Shown here one piece after another: positions 6,943 to 10,945 of a stretch of DNA of 10,945 nt. The stretch spans positions 1 to 10,945 of the forward strand of contig DQGU01000145.1 of assembly GCA_003524565.1 (NCBI GenBank), read 5' to 3'. A model generated the notes under the pieces. It saw nothing but the letters and a program-made list of their open reading frames with translations, made no database searches and had not been told where the DNA came from. The translations under genes were made by a program, and so were the position numbers. The stretch comes from Rhodospirillaceae bacterium (GTDB lineage Bacteria; Pseudomonadota; Alphaproteobacteria; Micavibrionales; UBA2020). Positions within the stretch are counted from its first letter, which is position 1; each line of letters starts with the position of its first letter.

Positions 6943-7557
6943 TCACGCGGCGGCTTTGTCTTTGTCGGACGCTTTTTGCGCAGCGGGCTCCCCGCGCATG
7001 AAATGCTTGCGGCAAAGCGATACATACATATCGTTACCGCCAATGGCGATTTGCGCGCCTTCGCGTACCACGTCGCCTTTGGACGTTACGCGCGCGGTGT
7101 GCGTTGCCTTGCGGCCGCACCAGCAGATGGTTTTAATCTCTTCAAGGTTGTCGGCAAAACGCAAAAGCGCTTCGGAGCCGGGGAAAAGTTTACCCATGAA
7201 ATCGGTTTTCAGGCCATAGCACATCACGGGGATGTCCATGTCATCGACAAGGCGCGCACATTCCATCACCTGCGCCGGCGTCAAAAACTGCGCTTCGTCA
7301 ATCAGCAGCGCATCGACTTTCTTCGCTTCGTGCGCCTTGGCGACCAGTGCATAGACGTCGGTTTCCGGTGTGAAAACTTCGGCATGCAGGTCAAGACCGA
7401 TACGCGCCGTGATTTTGCCGCTGCCGAAACGGTCGTCGATTTTCGCGGTCAGCGCCATGGGGTTCATGCCGCGTTCAAAGTAATTGTAATGCGCCTGCAA
7501 AAGCTGCGTCGATTTGCCCGAATTCATGGCGGCGAATTTGAAATACAGCGATGCCAT
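6943..7557 (-). CDS. tdk: thymidine kinase, type II (TK1-like)
   Basis: The enzyme phosphorylates thymidine to dTMP with ATP in the salvage pathway. It has 204 residues from the ATG at 7557, giving the usual beginning MASLYFKFAAMNSGKS. Visible motifs: P-loop AAMNSGKST (9-17), DEAQF (87-91) with the likely catalytic base Glu88, the conserved GLKTDFMGKLFPGS (115-128), and the zinc-binding lasso cysteines C145xC147 with C182 and H185 in LCRKHF. Thymidine is bound in the GNDMYVSL region. All expected residues are present. A GGGGAG element lies nine bases before the ATG, which supports 7557 over an in-frame ATG at 7602. The gene lies 119 bases after the propeller gene and seven bases before the CYTH gene. 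The tail after His185 is lysine- and alanine-rich and looks disordered. Confidence 0.96.
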   Translation of the reverse strand: MASLYFKFAAMNSGKSTQLLQAHYNYFERGMNPMALTAKIDDRFGSGKITARIGLDLHAEVFTPETDVYALVAKAHEAKKVDALLIDEAQFLTPAQVMECARLVDDMDIPVMCYGLKTDFMGKLFPGSEALLRFADNLEEIKTICWCGRKATHTARVTSKGDVVREGAQIAIGGNDMYVSLCRKHFMRGEPAAQKASDKDKAAA

Positions 7558-7640
7558 CGGCTTTTTCTCCCCGTGCGCGGATTGTCTTGAATGTGATGGC
7601 ACATCCTAACAAACGATGCGCACCGCGCAAAGCCGCTATC

Positions 7641-7650
7641 GTACCGGTAC
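7641..7650. promoter_or_regulatory. perfect 10-bp palindrome in the leader region of tdk
   Basis: GTACCGGTAC is an exact palindrome in the 119-bp gap between the propeller gene and tdk, about 84 bases before the tdk start. It could be an operator half-site or nothing at all. On the minus strand the gap also holds TACAAT just after the propeller stop, but with no acceptable -35. I see no clear promoter or terminator in this gap. Confidence 0.2.
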
Positions 7651-7676
7651 ATGAAAAACGCAATTATTGTATAAGA

Positions 7677-8876
7677 TTATTTATGTGGCACTGGTGCGCG
7701 CGGCAGGAAGAAAAGGTCAAAGCGCTTGTTGTCGAGCGATTCAGAAAAAATCGTGCCCTTGCCGCATGTTTTCGCATAGGTGATATGCCCGCCGCCCAGT
7801 TTCGATGGCGGCTGGCGCAGCGTTTTAACCTGCGATACCGGCGCCAGTGCGCCGGTTTTCGCATCGCGCGCCAGCTTGCCCGTGCCCGCATCTTCGAAGG
7901 CGAAAATATAGGCACCCGCGGCATCACTGGCTGCGTTGCCAAGCGCGAAGGAAATATAAAGCACATCTTCCTGCACAAAAATCGACGCGCCGCCAAGGCG
8001 GGTCAGGCTCGTGTCTATACCCGCAAGTTCGCTGTCGCGCAGCGGGGTGCCGAGGTAGCGCCAGCTGCGCCCGTGGTCGGTCGAGGCCAGCATGATAACG
8101 CGGTCCACCGTGTCCTTGCCCTGCACAAAAGCCGACAGCGACATCACCATCACATCGCCGACCATCGCAACGCTTGGCCGCGCGTAGAAATAAACATCTG
8201 CCAAATCAGCATGCAGGGTATTGAGGTGCGTGCCGACGCGGTTATAGGGCGCGGGCGGCGTACCGGGCTTGGCGGCAAAAACCCATTCTTCGCGCGACCA
8301 GTCTTTCATTTCGAGCGGATTGCTGGACGTGCGCATGGTAATCACACTGTAAAGCCGCGCCAGCGGGGCAGAACCGCTCCAGAAATAGCGGTAGGCATAG
8401 GCTTTCCACTCGCGTCCCGTATCGGCAGGGTCATAGACGATGCCCGCGGTTTCGGCACGCCAGATGCCGTTGCCGACGGGCGTTTTAAAGTCGGGGCCCA
8501 TCAGCGTGTCGGCGCGGCCTTCGAACAAAACACCGAGCGGCGCCCATGTCTCGCAGTTTTTATAGCTGACGGCCAGCGCGACGTTGGTGCCGAAAAGGCC
8601 GTTGGTTTCCTCATAGGCATTGGTAACGGCCATCAGGCTGAATTTGCCGTCTGTGGCAACTGCCGGGTCGAATACGCCCTTGGATGTCGCGTTCATGATA
8701 ACGCGCAGCAGCGCAGGTCTCAGTTCGACTTCGCGCGTCTGGAAGCTGACGAAAATAAGGTGATAGATGGTGTAGAAAATGAAAAGCGTGCCGACGATAA
8801 CCACAATCTTCAGCGGAAAAGGAATGTCATCAAAGACCTCCTTTGCCGTCCGTTTTTCGTTTTCCTGCGCGCTCAT
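7677..8876 (-). CDS. membrane-anchored periplasmic Asp-box (sialidase-like) beta-propeller protein
   Basis: This 399-residue protein has a short charged cytoplasmic N-terminus (1-20), one membrane helix (about 23-43) and a large, probably periplasmic domain rich in beta-strands. A clear Asp-box, STDHGRSW, is at 265-272, fitting SxDxGxxW. A degenerate one, SYKNCETW, is at 104-111. Asp-boxes sit in beta-hairpins of sialidase-like and related propellers, so a six-bladed propeller of about 340 residues is plausible. I do not see the arginine triad of active sialidases with certainty, so enzymatic function is not claimed. A binding or assembly role is equally likely. GGAG lies five bases before the ATG. 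The start is 14 bases after the DUF3126 stop, indicating a shared transcript. Confidence 0.75.
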   Translation of the reverse strand: MSAQENEKRTAKEVFDDIPFPLKIVVIVGTLFIFYTIYHLIFVSFQTREVELRPALLRVIMNATSKGVFDPAVATDGKFSLMAVTNAYEETNGLFGTNVALAVSYKNCETWAPLGVLFEGRADTLMGPDFKTPVGNGIWRAETAGIVYDPADTGREWKAYAYRYFWSGSAPLARLYSVITMRTSSNPLEMKDWSREEWVFAAKPGTPPAPYNRVGTHLNTLHADLADVYFYARPSVAMVGDVMVMSLSAFVQGKDTVDRVIMLASTDHGRSWRYLGTPLRDSELAGIDTSLTRLGGASIFVQEDVLYISFALGNAASDAAGAYIFAFEDAGTGKLARDAKTGALAPVSQVKTLRQPPSKLGGGHITYAKTCGKGTIFSESLDNKRFDLFFLPRAPVPHK

Positions 8877-8890
8877 GTCTGCTCCATCCC

Positions 8891-9109
8891 TCAGGCTGCG
8901 GGGGGCAGGTCCATTTCAAGGATGGCCATGTTGAAATCGTATGACACATCGCCTTCGTCTTCGTCGCGGTAAATGACGCCGATGAATTCGTCGTTCAGCA
9001 TGACCTCGACGGAATCGCCCGCTTCCTTGCGCGGCGACAGGCGGAGGTTCCGGTTGCCGAATTTCTCCTGCAGGTATTGCTGAAGGCGGCTGATTTCCGA
9101 TTTTTGCAT
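8891..9109 (-). CDS. DUF3126 family small protein
   Basis: This 72-residue acidic protein has a predicted N-terminal helix (3-16) followed by short beta-strands. The blocks LQQYLQEKFGN (9-19), DSVEVMLNDEFIGVIYRDE (32-50) and SYDFNMAILEMDL (56-68) match the family known as DUF3126, which as I recall is conserved in alphaproteobacteria. No function is established to my knowledge. It has no signal peptide or membrane segment, so it is probably cytoplasmic. GGAG lies seven bases before the ATG. It is the first gene of the minus-strand run and sits behind a sigma70-like promoter. Confidence 0.88.
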   Translation of the reverse strand: MQKSEISRLQQYLQEKFGNRNLRLSPRKEAGDSVEVMLNDEFIGVIYRDEDEGDVSYDFNMAILEMDLPPAA

Positions 9110-9142
9110 GATATGTCTCCGCGGCGGTTAAATTGTCGGCTG

Positions 9143-9171
9143 ATTGTACCCTGCCCCGTGCCGGTTTTAAA
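9143..9171 (-). promoter_or_regulatory. sigma70-like promoter for the DUF3126-propeller transcript
   Basis: On the minus strand, TTTAAA (9166-9171) is separated by 17 bases from TACAAT (9143-9148). The -10 matches five of six consensus bases and the -35 four of six. Transcription would begin near 9136, leaving a leader of roughly 27 bases with GGAG before the DUF3126 start. It is divergent from the + strand promoter at 9206. Confidence 0.5.
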
Positions 9172-9205
9172 TCCTAAATGCGTCAAAGGTATAGCTTAAT
9201 TGCGG

Positions 9206-9233
9206 TTGACATAAACCGTAAATACGCTTTAAT
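9206..9233 (+). promoter_or_regulatory. strong sigma70-like promoter for the first ankyrin-like gene
   Basis: A perfect TTGACA -35 (9206-9211) is followed after 16 bases by TTTAAT (9228-9233), five of six matches to the -10 consensus. Transcription would start near 9240. The open frame reaches back to an ATG at 9178, but the promoter lies downstream of that codon, so the true start must be later. AAAGG at 9265-9269 precedes the ATG at 9277 by seven bases. Confidence 0.65.
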
Positions 9234-9276
9234 GCGCGGTATAAAACACTTCACGCACAAGGCCAAAGGCAGCCCT

Positions 9277-10458
9277 ATGCAAAACGCCAGTCACAAACCC
9301 GTCTTCGACGATGCCGCCCTGCCCTTCGCGCAGCTGTCGGCGGCGGCGGCGCGTGGTGATGCAGCGGCTTTCGACGTGCTCTGGCAAGACCACAAACGGC
9401 CGGAGCAAGCGCGCGCCAGTGCAGCGCGCAGCGTCTTTACCGGTGCCTGCCAGCGCGGCGATGTTGTGCTCGCGGCATGGATGCAGAAACACTACGCCCA
9501 GCATATCGACACCAAAACCCTCAAAGACGCCGGACGTCAGGCTATCACCAGCGGCAATGCGCCAGTGTGGGATTACCTTTGCGGCGTTCTGGATGCGCAC
9601 CGCGCCGGCGCGTCGGTTTATGCAGAATTGTTTCGCCCCGCGCTTGAATCCGCACCGCTTTCCACCATTCAAAAAATTTTTCCGCATGTCAGTATTCCGG
9701 TTGAACAATATATCTATGTGCCGCTTCTCGGCGGCAACATGGCGGCGCTTTGTTGGCTGACGGAAACGGCGGCGGCGCAGGGCGCGCTCGGCTCCGCGGC
9801 ACTTGACGGGGCGCTGCGCATGGCGGTGGAGCGTGCAAAAACCCCAATGATAACGTGGCTTTTGGGCGCGGGCGCCGCCCCTGCCGACTGTATGGCCAAG
9901 CCCGCCGTGCAGCGTGCCGCCGATGATGGCGGGGACATTCTGGAGATGCTGGTGCGCGCAGGGTTAAACCCGCGCAAGGCGGCCGAAGCCGCAGGCGATG
10001 ACACCGCACTTGTCAAACGCATCCAGCAGGCAGCGGCAGAAACCGCCGCGCATCATCTGGATATTTTGCATGCACATTGCGGTAACCCGCCCATGCCGGA
10101 AAAACTGCGCAGCTTGCAGCCCGCACTTGGCATGCGCGGCCTGCATTACGCGGCGGAGCACCGCGTGCTGGGCATGATTGATCGTGCGGCATTTACCGCC
10201 GCCGACCTTGCGCAGCAAAACCCGCAGGGCGAGACGGTGATGGATGTGCTGGCGCGCCGCGGCGAAGTACAAACCTTCTTCACGCCCGAAGTCTGGCGCG
10301 GACAGGTGGATAAATTGGCCGCGGCCTTCGCCCTTTTGCCTGCCGCCGCGATGGACGTGGCGGCGCGTGACGATGTGATGCGCAAGGCAGAGCAATGCAC
10401 CCTCGACGATGCCATTCCCGCCAGCGGCTTCAAACTGAAGCGCCGCCCAAGTATTTGA
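9277..10458 (+). CDS. ankyrin-like helical-repeat protein
   Basis: The protein has 393 residues from the ATG at 9277, chosen because of the AAAGG site seven bases upstream and the promoter at 9206-9233. It is nearly all helical and built of repeats of about 30-35 residues with a recurring small-residue turn (ARGD at 25-28, QRGD at 59-62, TSGN at 91-94). The most ankyrin-like parts are 176-204 (ALRMAVERAKTPMITWLL then GAGAAP), 210-233 (VQRAADDGGDILEMLVRAG then LNP) and 316-332 (GETVMDVLARRGE). The repeats are degenerate: the usual TPLH signature is mostly missing. No signal peptide or membrane helix is seen, so a cytoplasmic or translocated protein is possible. The C-terminus is basic (KLKRRPSI). 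The next gene shows the same repeat style and promoter, so the two are probably paralogs. A protein-binding role is an inference from ankyrin repeats in general. Confidence 0.75.
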   Translation: MQNASHKPVFDDAALPFAQLSAAAARGDAAAFDVLWQDHKRPEQARASAARSVFTGACQRGDVVLAAWMQKHYAQHIDTKTLKDAGRQAITSGNAPVWDYLCGVLDAHRAGASVYAELFRPALESAPLSTIQKIFPHVSIPVEQYIYVPLLGGNMAALCWLTETAAAQGALGSAALDGALRMAVERAKTPMITWLLGAGAAPADCMAKPAVQRAADDGGDILEMLVRAGLNPRKAAEAAGDDTALVKRIQQAAAETAAHHLDILHAHCGNPPMPEKLRSLQPALGMRGLHYAAEHRVLGMIDRAAFTAADLAQQNPQGETVMDVLARRGEVQTFFTPEVWRGQVDKLAAAFALLPAAAMDVAARDDVMRKAEQCTLDDAIPASGFKLKRRPSI

Positions 10459-10473
10459 TTTAAATATACTTTT
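10449..10473 (+). terminator. weak AT-rich hairpin overlapping the stop of the first ankyrin-like gene
   Basis: AAGTAT (10449-10454) pairs with ATACTT (10466-10471), and T residues continue through 10473. The stem is AT-rich and overlaps the TGA stop at 10456-10458, so termination would be inefficient. It also lies just before the promoter of the next gene. Confidence 0.25.
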
Positions 10474-10490
10474 CTCCGTGCAATGTTTGA

Positions 10491-10519
10491 TTGACATAAA
10501 GAAGCTTGGTCTTTACGAT
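10491..10519 (+). promoter_or_regulatory. sigma70-like promoter for the second ankyrin-like gene
   Basis: A perfect TTGACA (10491-10496) is followed after 17 bases by TACGAT (10514-10519), four of six matches. The 10-mer TTGACATAAA is identical to that at 9206-9215 upstream of the neighbouring gene. Transcription would start near 10526, leaving a leader of about 60 bases. Confidence 0.6.
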
Positions 10520-10584
10520 AAACCTGCTTTTTCTTTGTAGAATCAATCAAATGGGCCAAGCCCGCCGGAGACAGTCGCAAGCGT

Positions 10585-10945
10585 ATGAGCACAGCGCCTT
10601 CAAATCCGAATACAGCCGCATCCGCGCTCGAAGCCGAGCTGCGGCAGGCTGTGCTCGACGGCGACATGGCGCGCACGGAAGAGCTCGCCTTCAGCGGTCC
10701 TCTCAGCGACAATTTCCGCTTCGAGCTTATCGGCGGTGTGATAGCGGCAGGCGATACCGCGCCGCTTGTGGGCCGTCTTCTGGATGCCGCGGGCGATGAT
10801 GTCACCCCGACCGCCTATGTCAGCTACCTCGCCAAGGCGGCGGAGCAGGGGCGTGCGGATACGGCCGTACTTCTTTTGCAAAAATGCGCCGATGCGGGCA
10901 TCGAGTTTTCCGAAGGTGTCGAGCGCGTGGTTAAAAACGCGCCCG
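10585..10945 (+). CDS. second ankyrin-like helical-repeat protein, 3' truncated by window edge
   Basis: The frame is open from the ATG at 10585 to the window end, giving 120 visible residues with no stop. The protein is helical with the same small-residue turns at regular spacing (LDGD at 24-27, AAGD at 54-57, EQGR at 87-90), about 30-33 residues apart, as in the preceding gene. Ankyrin-like units read LRQAVLDGD, ELIGGVIAAGD and YLAKAAEQGRADTAVLLL. The first 15 residues are a low-complexity, Ser/Ala/Pro/Asn-rich lead. The start is somewhat uncertain: the GGAG at 10567-10570 is 14 bases away, longer than usual. No other in-frame ATG, GTG or TTG lies between the promoter and 10585. Similar architecture and promoter point to a paralog of the upstream gene. 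Confidence 0.7.
   Translation, partial: MSTAPSNPNTAASALEAELRQAVLDGDMARTEELAFSGPLSDNFRFELIGGVIAAGDTAPLVGRLLDAAGDDVTPTAYVSYLAKAAEQGRADTAVLLLQKCADAGIEFSEGVERVVKNAP

Noticed and set aside
6936..7043. Upstream extension of the CYTH gene to 7043
   Set aside because: It would overlap tdk and add 36 basic, low-complexity residues before the diagnostic ExERK motif, which normally follows the start directly.
7551..8972. Long open frame on the + strand opposite the propeller gene
   Set aside because: Its translation is rich in Arg, His and Gln with no coherent motif. It runs over tdk's start, the propeller and DUF3126, all better supported on the - strand. It is a shadow of GC-rich codon use.
9178..9276. 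Upstream extension of the first ankyrin-like gene to the ATG at 9178 or 9232
   Set aside because: Both lie before or at the -10 box of a near-consensus promoter. The ATG at 9277 has a ribosome binding site.

Overview
The window looks like chromosomal DNA from an alphaproteobacterium. The evidence is a small gene matching the alphaproteobacterial DUF3126 family, a GyrB of the proteobacterial type, and a recF-gyrB neighbourhood of the kind found near dnaA/dnaN. The base composition is GC-rich by eye (not counted). The pilin-like secreted protein at 4669-5502 resembles proteins I associate with Micavibrio-like and other deep alphaproteobacteria. That placement is a weak inference.

Layout. (1) Positions 1-4531, + strand: the C-terminal three quarters of recF, a 10-helix DMT-like permease whose GTG start overlaps the recF stop, an AT-rich 253-bp gap with a candidate promoter, then complete gyrB. 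(2) Positions 4474-4643: the last 60 bp of gyrB, including the stop codon, occurs twice, 110 bp apart. The copies differ by one synonymous base, and a GC hairpin lies between them. (3) Positions 4669-9109, - strand: six genes in one direction, read from right to left. They are a DUF3126 protein, a membrane-anchored Asp-box beta-propeller protein, thymidine kinase, a CYTH triphosphatase, an unrecognised helical protein, and a Sec-exported protein carrying a pilin-like domain. Gaps are 14, 119, 7, 63 and 23 bp, so one or two transcripts are likely. A sigma70-like promoter precedes the DUF3126 gene. (4) Positions 9206-10945, + strand: two consecutive ankyrin-like helical-repeat genes, the second cut by the window edge. 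Each has its own strong sigma70-like promoter starting with the same 10-mer, TTGACATAAA.

How the genes fit together. recF and gyrB are core replication and repair genes, and the permease appears to be translationally coupled to recF. The minus-strand run mixes nucleotide metabolism (thymidine kinase, CYTH) with envelope proteins (propeller, pilin-like). The most unusual items are the duplicated gyrB tail, the pilin-like domain on a Sec signal peptide instead of a prepilin leader, and the pair of ankyrin-like genes with matching promoters. No rRNA, tRNA, CRISPR array, transposase or integrase was seen. Every gene-free stretch is shorter than 300 bp.
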